Source of the DNA: Planctomycetales bacterium
Lineage (GTDB): Bacteria; Planctomycetota; Planctomycetia; Planctomycetales; Planctomycetaceae
Reading direction: 5' to 3'
Assembly: GCA_026400835.1 (NCBI GenBank)
Contig: JAPLOA010000076.1
Location: 206,465-270,464 of the forward strand
Length of the DNA: 64,000 nt
Shown here: positions 57,075 to 64,000 of the stretch, piece after piece
How positions within the stretch are numbered: the stretch's first letter is position 1
Layout of the letters: every line of letters begins with the position of its first letter
The notes under the pieces: generated by a model
The model's input: only the letters and a program-made list of their open reading frames with translations
Database searches by the model: none
What the model was told of the DNA's origin: nothing
Program-made: the position numbers and the translations under genes

Positions 57075-57758
57075 TCATGCCGCAGAACTTGTCCCGGCCC
57101 AGGCTTCTGAACGCATCATCCTGCGAAGTAGAAACATTACTCCCCCAACGAGAATCATCAACGGCAAATACGCGGGCTCTGAAACAGCGACGCTCCCCAC
57201 AACGCCGTTGACCTGAAAAGACGGAACCTCTGAGGAGTCGAGATTCGTGATCGAGACGCCATCATCAAACCGAAGCCCCGGAAACGTTGCAAATGAGCCA
57301 GTCGGTGGAGTCAGCGTGCTGTCAGCGGCGACCAACAGAGCGTTCGAATTTGAAATCGTAGTGGTGATGGTCAGCCAGTATTTCGAGTTAGCGAGCAGAA
57401 GCGGCTGAGTTACTGGAGCAAAGAGATAGTTGGAGAACGAGCCACCAGAGACGGTCTGCGTTCCCAGATCAGCGAGCAATATCGTTCCTGGATTGCCGGA
57501 GTCGTCGCCATAGATCGACAATCCCGCTTCACCACTCAAATCCTGGGCTTGCAGGCGTAAGCTGACACTGGTGAGTGTCACGGATGACGCACCTATTGTG
57601 ACACCCAGAGACATGGTCGATGTGGAATCGAACGAATGGACCGAGCCGGAATTTCCTGAGAGATTTCCAATGATCACGCCCACCGGGAGCACGCCACTCA
57701 ACATGACATTCATCGATGCAAAAACAAGAATGGCGAGCAATCGCGATAGCACTGACAT
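57075..57758 (-). CDS. PEP-CTERM-like exported protein, choice-of-anchor type
   Basis: The protein has 227 residues from the ATG at 57758 (GGACAAG upstream); the open frame runs 29 codons further without signal-peptide logic. A signal peptide (VLSRLLAILVFASMNVMLSG) is followed by a beta-rich domain (SFDSTSTMSLGVTIGASSVTLTSVSLRLQ, YGDDSGNPGTILLADLG, YWLTITTTI) like the choice-of-anchor R group. The end is SEPAYLPLMILVGGVMFLLRRMMR: a short Pro motif, a hydrophobic helix and Arg residues, which is the PEP-CTERM sorting pattern recognised by exosortase. It is probably displayed on the surface or in an extracellular matrix. It is convergent with rng. Confidence 0.83.
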   Translation of the reverse strand: MSVLSRLLAILVFASMNVMLSGVLPVGVIIGNLSGNSGSVHSFDSTSTMSLGVTIGASSVTLTSVSLRLQAQDLSGEAGLSIYGDDSGNPGTILLADLGTQTVSGGSFSNYLFAPVTQPLLLANSKYWLTITTTISNSNALLVAADSTLTPPTGSFATFPGLRFDDGVSITNLDSSEVPSFQVNGVVGSVAVSEPAYLPLMILVGGVMFLLRRMMRSEAWAGTSSAA

Positions 57759-58138
57759 AACTTGTCCGAGGTTTCCAGCGTTGTCAGAACGAATAAAGTC
57801 AGGGGTGATTCCTTTGGCAATCCGGATCGCCGCGTGAGGCGACATAGCGTGTATTTACTACCTGTAAACCAGGATATTTTTGATTCTGAGCAATACAGAC
57901 GGAGAAAACCGGCTACGGCTTACCAAAATTGATCATATGAACACACCTACGCCATCTTTCGAATTGCGCACATCGAATCGCAAGCAATAGGCCGGACTTC
58001 AGACTGTTGAGACCTCATCGTTCGAAAGGTTGGGCTTGCTTTGCTGAGTCGCGAGTTTGCCATCATCATCGCTTGATGTCACGATACGACTGCAAGGCAA
58101 CACTCTGCCGGCCCATCCACCACTGGGAAAATGCCCGA
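57759..58138. other. Intergenic region between divergent genes
   Basis: This 380-base gap separates the PEP-CTERM-like gene (minus) and the CxxCH protein gene (plus). It must hold both promoters. Nothing recognisable was found beyond the ATG at 58139; the open frame reaches back to 58007 but starts with a cysteine-rich non-signal sequence. Confidence 0.4.
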
Positions 58139-61100
58139 ATGCGATCCGCCAATTTATTCATCCCACTTGCTGTTTTTTTTATGTTGGCTCTGCCCTGCCC
58201 TGCTCAGGAAGAACGCATTCCTCATGCTCAGGACAAACCACCGGGACCGGCTCTCAGTCCTGCTGAAGCCATCGCGAAGATGACCGTGCCAGAAGGCTTT
58301 ACCGTTGAACTGGTGGCTTCTGAACCTGACATCGTCAATCCTGTGGCGATGACAATTGATGAACGAGGCCGCTTTTGGATCACCGAGTCGATCGAATATC
58401 CGAGACGATCGCCAGGGCCGGGCAAAGACCGCATCAAGATCCTTGAAGACACCGACGCCGACGGTAAGGCGGACACGTTCACCGTGTTCATGGAGGGCCT
58501 GAATATCCCGAGCGGCATCGCTGTCGGACATGGCGGAGTCTGGATTGCGAACTCGCCCGATATCCTGTTCGTGCAGGACACCGACGGCGATGGCAAGGCG
58601 GATACATCGGAAGTTGTCGTCACCGGGTTCGGCCGCGATGACACTCACGAACTTCCGAACTCACTGACCTGGGGTCCCGATGGCTGGCTCTACGGGCTGA
58701 ACGGAGTCTTCAATCCAGCGCATGTTGTTTACGGCCCGAAAAATCCAAATTTCAAAGACGGTCAGAAGCCGTGGGACATTACGTGTGCGATGTTTCGCAT
58801 TCACCCGAAGACTCGCGAGTTCCAGGTCTTCTGCGAAGGCACCAGCAATCCGTGGGGCATCGCGTTTAACGATGAAGGAGAAGCCTTCATCAGCGCCTGC
58901 GTGATTGATCACTTGTGGCATCTGACGGAGACGGGTTACTACCATCGCCAGGGTGGCCCGTATCCGCCGTTCACGTGGAAGATCGAAAGCATCGTCAGCC
59001 ATAAACATCAGAAGGCCGCGTACTGCGGCATTCATTGGTACGACAGCGATGCGTATCCCGAGCAGTACCGCAAAAAACTCTACATGGGCAACATCCACGG
59101 AAGCTGCATCAACAGCGATCGCATCGAACGCTTTGAATCGACATACAAAGCATCTCCTGAACCCGATCTGCTCAGCGCGAACGATGCGTGGTTCATGCCG
59201 GTGGTTCAGAAAACAGGTCCGGATGGATGCCTTTATATTCTCGACTGGTATGACCGCTATCACTGTTATCAGGACGCGAACCGTGATCCGGCTGGCATCG
59301 ACCGTTTTAAGGGGCGACTGTATCGACTGCGATACAAAAATACGCCGCGTGCAAAGCCGGAAGACATGGCAAAGTTGGATGATCAGGAGCTTGTCACTCG
59401 ACTCGGATCGGGCAACGGCTATCAGCGCGACATCGCTCAACGATTGCTGAGGGAACGACTGCTGAACGACGGCGATCACAAAGCCCTAATTGAAGACCTG
59501 ACACTGGCGATTGCCTTTCCGGGACCGGTTGGCAGAGATCAAGGTGTGTTCGGTGTACTCATCAGCATTAACTCGCCTGAGACACAGATGCTGCTGAAGA
59601 CGAACGGTGATGACTTCCACAAGTCGTGGGCTGTTCGATCGGCCGGAGATCAAAAGTCGCTCTCCGACGAAGCGGCCGAGCAAATCTTCGCTCTTCGCAA
59701 CGATCCATCACCTCGAGTTCGTCTGCAAGTTGCAATCGCTGCGGCTAAGCAGAAATCCATTCCGACCATTCCAACGCTCGTCGCGGTGCTGGCTCAGGCC
59801 GGAGATGATCCGCTGGTCCCGCGAATTGTCTGGCAGAATCTGCATCCGCTGCTGGAGAAGCAAACGGCGGATTTCGTGGCGGAAGTTTTGAAGCTGCGCG
59901 CGGCCGACTCAGGCTCGTTCCCGAAGCCAGTCATCGACCTGCTGCCTCGCGCGGCCGATCGAATTCTTTCGACCAGCAAGCCGGATACTCTGGCCGTCGC
60001 GGAGCTCGTCAAGCTGTTGCTCAGCACCGAAGCTACGGATGGATCGGCTGATCGGTGCCTGCAGTTGCTGACCGCTCGAATTCGATCGGGAGAAATCTCG
60101 GGCGACTCGCTGGCCAGTATTCGAAAGGAACTGGAAGAGTCACTCAATTCGGCAATGAAAGCCAATGCCTCGCGACCATCTACGCTGTCTGCGATCGAAC
60201 TTGCGGCGTCGTTGAAAATGGAAGATGCGATCAACCGAGCCCGCCAGCTTGTGCCACAAACAAACGACGAAGCCGTTGAGTTGCGACTCGTTAACGCTTT
60301 GGTCACGGCAGGGTCTGCGGATGGTCTTACGTTTGCGGAGAAGATTCTGGGTTCAGACAGATCGGCTGAGGTCCGTCGGCGAGCGGTTCAAGCGATCGGC
60401 CGAATCGGTACAGCCGCAAGCACCTCGGCTCTGATCAGCCAGCTTCCCAATCTTCCGGCTGACGTTCAGCCAGCGGCGATTGAAGCGCTCACCGATCGAG
60501 CGGACTCCGCCACCGAATTGCTTGGGCTCGTTCGCGACGGAAAAGTGCTTTCAACGCTGATCAACGCGAATCAGGCTCAGAAAATGCTCAGCCTGAAAAG
60601 CCAGCCGCTGGCAGATCTGGTCACCAAGCACTGGGGAATCGTTCGAACGGAACGCGATCCGGCGCGAGTCGAACTGATTGCTCGCATGCGGAACGAACTA
60701 CGAACCAGCAACGGCGATCCGGTCGCTGGCCGAGTCGTCTTCAAGAGGCTCTGCGCGCAGTGTCACAAGATGTATGGTGAGGGAGCCGAAGTCGGGCCGG
60801 ACATTACTCGCAACGGCCGCGCATCGTTTGAGCAATTGCTGTCGAACGTGTTTGACCCAAGCCTTGTGATTGGATCCGCGTATCAGGGTCTGACAGTGGT
60901 TACGAAAGAAGGACGAGTCGTTTCTGGTCTGCCTGCCGAAGACAGTCCGCAGCGAGTTGTTCTGAAAGTCCAGGGCGACAAGCAGGAGATCATCGCGCGG
61001 GGCGATATCGACGAAGTTGTTCCCAGCAAGTTATCTCTGATGCCTGAAGGGATCGAAAAGCAACTGCAACCCAAGGAACTTCATGATCTGTTCGCGTTCA

Positions 61101-61609
61101 TCACACTCGATAAGCCACCCGAAGATCCGAGCGCGAGGTTGCTGGCAGGCTCGCGAATTGTGCCGGGAGAGTCATCAAAGTTCGATGAATTCCCCGCCTT
61201 GTTGGAACAACTGCTGCCCGGCTTCACGACAGCAAAGGTCGGCGAAGGCGGAGTCGCGATTCTGGCGGACTATCACGGTCGCCCGGCCGTTCGAACTCAT
61301 CCCGTGTCCCGCACAGAAGCCTGCCGGCTGACAACTTCAACAACGCTGCCGTCAGCATCAAAAGTCACCTTGCGACTCAGTGTTGCCTCACACGCTCAGG
61401 GAGACTGGCAACTCACAGTTAACGTAAACGGCGAAATTCGCCATCAGTCCATCGTGAAATGCAAAGGCAAGGACGTGGACTGGAAGGAGATCACTATCGA
61501 CCTGACCGATCTCGCTGGCCAACCGGTCACGCTGGAAATGCTCAACAAGGCAAATGACTGGTCGAATGAGTTTGGCTATTGGAACGCTGCGGAGATCCTC
61601 GCGGAATAG
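58139..61609 (+). CDS. PVC-type heme-binding CxxCH protein with propeller and HEAT repeats
   Basis: The protein has 1156 residues from the ATG at 58139, which begins the signal peptide (SANLFIPLAVFFMLALPCPAQ). Residues about 40-430 form the planctomycete dehydrogenase-like propeller (PEGFTVELVASEPDIVNPVAM, FWITESIEYPRR, DTDGDGKADTFTVF, DGWLYGLNG). HEAT-like helical repeats cover about 450-850. A cytochrome c domain has its heme motif at Cys872-Cys875-His876 (LCAQCHKMYGEG) and a Met ligand is probable near the later SLMPEG motif. The C-terminal about 150 residues are a beta-sandwich. The family is expanded in planctomycetes as a periplasmic redox enzyme likely acting on sugars; the substrate is unknown. 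Confidence 0.92.
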   Translation: MRSANLFIPLAVFFMLALPCPAQEERIPHAQDKPPGPALSPAEAIAKMTVPEGFTVELVASEPDIVNPVAMTIDERGRFWITESIEYPRRSPGPGKDRIKILEDTDADGKADTFTVFMEGLNIPSGIAVGHGGVWIANSPDILFVQDTDGDGKADTSEVVVTGFGRDDTHELPNSLTWGPDGWLYGLNGVFNPAHVVYGPKNPNFKDGQKPWDITCAMFRIHPKTREFQVFCEGTSNPWGIAFNDEGEAFISACVIDHLWHLTETGYYHRQGGPYPPFTWKIESIVSHKHQKAAYCGIHWYDSDAYPEQYRKKLYMGNIHGSCINSDRIERFESTYKASPEPDLLSANDAWFMPVVQKTGPDGCLYILDWYDRYHCYQDANRDPAGIDRFKGRLYRLRYKNTPRAKPEDMAKLDDQELVTRLGSGNGYQRDIAQRLLRERLLNDGDHKALIEDLTLAIAFPGPVGRDQGVFGVLISINSPETQMLLKTNGDDFHKSWAVRSAGDQKSLSDEAAEQIFALRNDPSPRVRLQVAIAAAKQKSIPTIPTLVAVLAQAGDDPLVPRIVWQNLHPLLEKQTADFVAEVLKLRAADSGSFPKPVIDLLPRAADRILSTSKPDTLAVAELVKLLLSTEATDGSADRCLQLLTARIRSGEISGDSLASIRKELEESLNSAMKANASRPSTLSAIELAASLKMEDAINRARQLVPQTNDEAVELRLVNALVTAGSADGLTFAEKILGSDRSAEVRRRAVQAIGRIGTAASTSALISQLPNLPADVQPAAIEALTDRADSATELLGLVRDGKVLSTLINANQAQKMLSLKSQPLADLVTKHWGIVRTERDPARVELIARMRNELRTSNGDPVAGRVVFKRLCAQCHKMYGEGAEVGPDITRNGRASFEQLLSNVFDPSLVIGSAYQGLTVVTKEGRVVSGLPAEDSPQRVVLKVQGDKQEIIARGDIDEVVPSKLSLMPEGIEKQLQPKELHDLFAFITLDKPPEDPSARLLAGSRIVPGESSKFDEFPALLEQLLPGFTTAKVGEGGVAILADYHGRPAVRTHPVSRTEACRLTTSTTLPSASKVTLRLSVASHAQGDWQLTVNVNGEIRHQSIVKCKGKDVDWKEITIDLTDLAGQPVTLEMLNKANDWSNEFGYWNAAEILAE

Positions 61610-61787
61610 TAGCAAACCCCACAAAAAATACGACGTAAACCAATTACCAATAACGGTTTACAACAAAAAACCACTCCTGCCGAGCCAGAAAACTGTGCTT
61701 TCCTGAATTATTGAGCCTCGAATAGACTTTGTTCTCAAAACTCCGCCGAAGCGATCGGTCAGATTTTGTTGAAGGGGGCTTCTGGCT

Positions 61788-62846
61788 TTGACAAGGATTC
61801 GTCAATGCCAATGGCTGATTCCAGCCATCATTTTCATTCTGGGCGTCAGCGGCTGCGCGCATCATCAGGCACCTCTGCCGTTAGTGTATCGGTCCGCGCA
61901 AACTCTTGACGGACGAGCACTCCCGCCGGGAAGAAATTACTGGGCTGCCTTCAGCAATCCTTCCCGCTTTAACGCGAGTGGTTTGTATCTCCTGCGTCCC
62001 TATCAGCCGGGACGAACACCTCTCGTACTCATTCATGGCCTCGCATCAGATGCATTCACATGGGAACAAGTTGTTACAACACTGGACTCAGATCCGACAA
62101 TTTCCTCGCGATACCAGATTTGGCTTTATCAGTACCCAACCGGGCTCTCTTATCTTCGAACGGCAGCCGATCTTCGCAGAGAACTGATGTCGACACGGGA
62201 AATCCTTGATCCACAAAAGCTGGACTCGGCGATCGACCAGACAGTCCTCGTGGGCCATAGCATGGGAGGGCTGCTGGCGAAGCTTCAAGTGAGTTACAGC
62301 GATGACAAGCTTTGGCGAGCGATCTCCGACGTCCCACTGAATGATGCTCTCAACGCAGGTCCGATTCCGGATGACACGGTTTCAGCATTCCTGTTTCAAC
62401 CAGTGCCTCATGTGAAACGAGTTGTCTACATGGCAACGCCACATCAGGGTTCGAACTGGACACAACAACCCCTTGGACGACTGGGGCGCTGGTTGATCAA
62501 TGTCCCGGACAGCACTCTGGTCGAATATCGCCGATTGATACGAGGCAATCCGGGCCTGTTTCGAAATCCGGGGCCGACACCGCCGACCAGTCTCGATCAT
62601 TTGATCCCCGGAAATCCCGTGATCCGTTCATCGAACTCTCTGAGATATTCAGACGTGGTCGTCACCCATTCAATTATCGGTACTGGCTATCAGTCACCAG
62701 ACAGATTGCTTGGAGACGGCGTCGTTCCGATCATCAGTGCTCATCGCCCCGACGTCAGAACTGAACGACTTGTCAAAGCCACGCATTCCGGAATCCTGCA
62801 AAACGCAGAAGCTGCAGCGGAGCTAAAATGCATCCTCTTGCAGTGA
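61788..62846 (+). CDS. Lipoprotein alpha/beta hydrolase (lipase/esterase-like)
   Basis: The protein has 352 residues starting at a TTG (61788) with AGGGGG about nine bases upstream; there is no in-frame ATG before the signal peptide. The lipoprotein signal ends in lipobox VSGC. The alpha/beta hydrolase core has VLIHGLASDAFTWEQVV (oxyanion strand), nucleophile Ser158 in VGHSMGGLL, YMATPHQGSNW, acid in LGDGVVPIISA and a histidine in KATHSGIL, completing a Ser-Asp-His triad as in triacylglycerol lipases and PGAP1-like hydrolases. It is anchored at a membrane and probably acts on lipids or esters in the periplasm. The amidohydrolase gene follows on the same strand with 91 bases between them. Confidence 0.87.
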   Translation: MTRIRQCQWLIPAIIFILGVSGCAHHQAPLPLVYRSAQTLDGRALPPGRNYWAAFSNPSRFNASGLYLLRPYQPGRTPLVLIHGLASDAFTWEQVVTTLDSDPTISSRYQIWLYQYPTGLSYLRTAADLRRELMSTREILDPQKLDSAIDQTVLVGHSMGGLLAKLQVSYSDDKLWRAISDVPLNDALNAGPIPDDTVSAFLFQPVPHVKRVVYMATPHQGSNWTQQPLGRLGRWLINVPDSTLVEYRRLIRGNPGLFRNPGPTPPTSLDHLIPGNPVIRSSNSLRYSDVVVTHSIIGTGYQSPDRLLGDGVVPIISAHRPDVRTERLVKATHSGILQNAEAAAELKCILLQ

Positions 62847-62852
62847 CTAAGC

Positions 62853-62911
62853 CTGATCACTCTGCAATTCCCGCGAATTGGCTACAACTCCGCTTTGAAC
62901 ACAGGACTCCA
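62853..62911 (+). repeat. 59-base direct repeat, copy 1 (leader of amidohydrolase gene)
   Basis: These 59 bases (starting CTGATCACTCTGCAATTCCC) recur identically at 63942-64000, 1089 bases later. Copy 1 lies between the lipase stop and the amidohydrolase ATG. The bases before each copy differ, so the left border of the repeat is sharp. Confidence 0.95.
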
Positions 62912-62937
62912 GTTGTTTCTCCGCTGAAAGTTGTGCC

Positions 62938-63900
62938 ATGCCGAACTCCAGTATTTCTCGTCGAACATTTCTCGGTACCAGCCTGAGTATCGCTGCTGCT
63001 ACGGCGACAAACAGCGTTCTGGCAAATTCGCTGGATCAGCGCGACGATCTGGAGATCATTGACTGCCATACGCATTTTTATGACCCGACGCGTCCTGAAG
63101 GGGTCCCATGGCCAACTCCTGGTTCGTCGCTGTATCGAACCGTACTTCCGAAACATCTGCGGGAATTGAAGCAGTATCGCAAAATCACTGGAACTGTGAT
63201 CGTCGAAGCAAGCCCTCTGGTTGAAGACAACGCCTGGCTGCTGGATCTGGCCAAAGAGGATCCATTTATCGTTGGCATCGTCGGAAATCTGATGCCAGGG
63301 AAAGATGAGTTCGCAGGACACCTTGATCGCTTCGCCAGAAATTCTCTGTTCCGTGGCATTCGGGTTTCTTCGAAAACAGTGACGGATCTGCTGAACTCAT
63401 CATCACTGGATGATCTCAAGAAGATGATCGATCATGATCTGTCATTGGATGTTAACGGCGGCCCTGATACTCCCGGCATCGTAGCAAACCTGGCCGAAAA
63501 GCTTCCCGCACTCAGAATCGTGCAGAACCACATCGGCAATGTGCGTATTACGGCTGATCCTCCACCTGCCGACTGGAAAGCTGGTATTGAGGCTGCTGCA
63601 AAGCACGCCAATGTGTTCTGCAAGATTTCAGCACTGGTTGAAGGAGCGTCACGCGATGGACAAAAAGCTCCTGCGGAGGTGAGCTTCTATAAGCCCTACA
63701 TCGATGTTGTGTGGAACGCCTTCGGGGACGATCGTGTGATTTACGGGAGCAACTGGCCGGTCTCCGAGAATGCCGCAGACTACGAAACGCTGCAGAGAAT
63801 CGTTATGGAATATGCGGCTGAACGAGGCGACGAGGCGACCGCAAAGTTCTGTTCAAAGAACGCAGCTCGTGCCTACAAGTGGATCTCTTCCAAAGCATAA
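62938..63900 (+). CDS. Tat-exported amidohydrolase-fold protein
   Basis: This 320-residue protein has a twin-arginine signal (SRRTFLGTSLSIAAA) in the first 35 residues, so it is exported folded. The TIM-barrel metal-dependent hydrolase of the amidohydrolase_2 group follows: IIDCHTHFYDP at the first strand, VIVEASPLVEDN, GIRVSSK, VQNHIGN (histidine ligand), CKISALVEG and YGSNWPV (late aspartate position replaced by Asn-Trp, compare GSDWP in the family). Relatives include fuconolactonase and gluconolactonase-type lactonases. Replacement of the usual SDWP aspartate by Asn needs care: activity may be altered. The substrate is unknown. The leader is repeated at the right edge. Confidence 0.87.
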   Translation: MPNSSISRRTFLGTSLSIAAATATNSVLANSLDQRDDLEIIDCHTHFYDPTRPEGVPWPTPGSSLYRTVLPKHLRELKQYRKITGTVIVEASPLVEDNAWLLDLAKEDPFIVGIVGNLMPGKDEFAGHLDRFARNSLFRGIRVSSKTVTDLLNSSSLDDLKKMIDHDLSLDVNGGPDTPGIVANLAEKLPALRIVQNHIGNVRITADPPPADWKAGIEAAAKHANVFCKISALVEGASRDGQKAPAEVSFYKPYIDVVWNAFGDDRVIYGSNWPVSENAADYETLQRIVMEYAAERGDEATAKFCSKNAARAYKWISSKA

Positions 63901-63941
63901 CATCAAGCCCGGTCATGCAATCTTCCTTCCGGCCGGTTATG

Positions 63942-64000
63942 CTGATCACTCTGCAATTCCCGCGAATTGGCTACAACTCCGCTTTGAACACAGGACTCCA
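63942..64000 (+). repeat. 59-base direct repeat, copy 2 (runs into the window edge)
   Basis: These bases are identical to 62853-62911 over every visible base up to the window end. The repeat therefore may continue into a second copy of the amidohydrolase gene outside the window. Confidence 0.95.

Noticed and set aside
58661..59479. 272-codon minus-strand open frame
   Set aside because: It is antisense to the CxxCH protein gene and reads as low-complexity shadow sequence.
1..64000. CRISPR array, prophage or toxin-antitoxin/defence island
   Set aside because: No regularly spaced repeats, phage structural genes, restriction or toxin families were found on either strand.

Overview
The window reads as chromosomal DNA from a planctomycete (phylum Planctomycetota). 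The evidence is a prepilin-like DUF1559 protein, a PVC-type CxxCH heme protein with HEAT repeats, giant PQQ-propeller proteins, an FG-GAP/ASPIC-UnbV protein, a PEP-CTERM-like anchored protein and many small planctomycete-style lipoproteins. Base composition is moderate and genes are loosely packed. I cannot name a genus.

Layout. 1-1751 (minus): a DUF1559 pseudopilin, a lipoprotein and the start of a membrane protein cut by the left edge. 2288-8762 (plus): three overlapping genes for a PQQ propeller with an embedded methyltransferase fold, an FG-GAP/ASPIC protein and a membrane-anchored TPR protein. A paralogue of the first (8824-12720) converges on them. 12742-16908 (minus): a molybdate/tungstate-type ABC importer with a two-domain binding protein, a MoaD/ThiS-like protein and an E1-like enzyme. 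17192-17683 is a dead gene remnant. 17820-23943: lipoproteins, an LRR protein, hemL, a sugar transferase and a secreted protein. 24366-29821: radical SAM, metallophosphoesterase, coiled-coil, enolase-superfamily and argC genes.

30284-36406 is a 2040-residue surface protein that combines an inverse-autotransporter-like barrel, beta-helix repeats, calcium-type loops and a metzincin zinc motif. Then come miaE, an FHA-GAF-sigma54 activator, a zinc-ribbon membrane protein, a BLUF photoreceptor, a PmtA-like methyltransferase and tRNA-Leu. About 1.5 kb of decayed DNA with an IS630 remnant follows. 43371-50813: a REC-PAS-GGDEF-EAL regulator and an RND efflux pair whose pump carries an EF-hand-like loop. 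51401-54746: hpf, ptsN, ptsH and ptsI, a regulatory PTS without sugar permeases. 55313-63900: RNase G, a PEP-CTERM-like protein, a heme-binding dehydrogenase-like protein, a lipase-like lipoprotein and a Tat-exported amidohydrolase. The leader of the amidohydrolase gene starts again at the right edge, which suggests a tandem copy just outside the window.

The themes are envelope and surface proteins, molybdenum or tungsten supply, and signalling (light, c-di-GMP, sigma54, nitrogen-type PTS). No CRISPR array, intact prophage or complete insertion sequence was seen.
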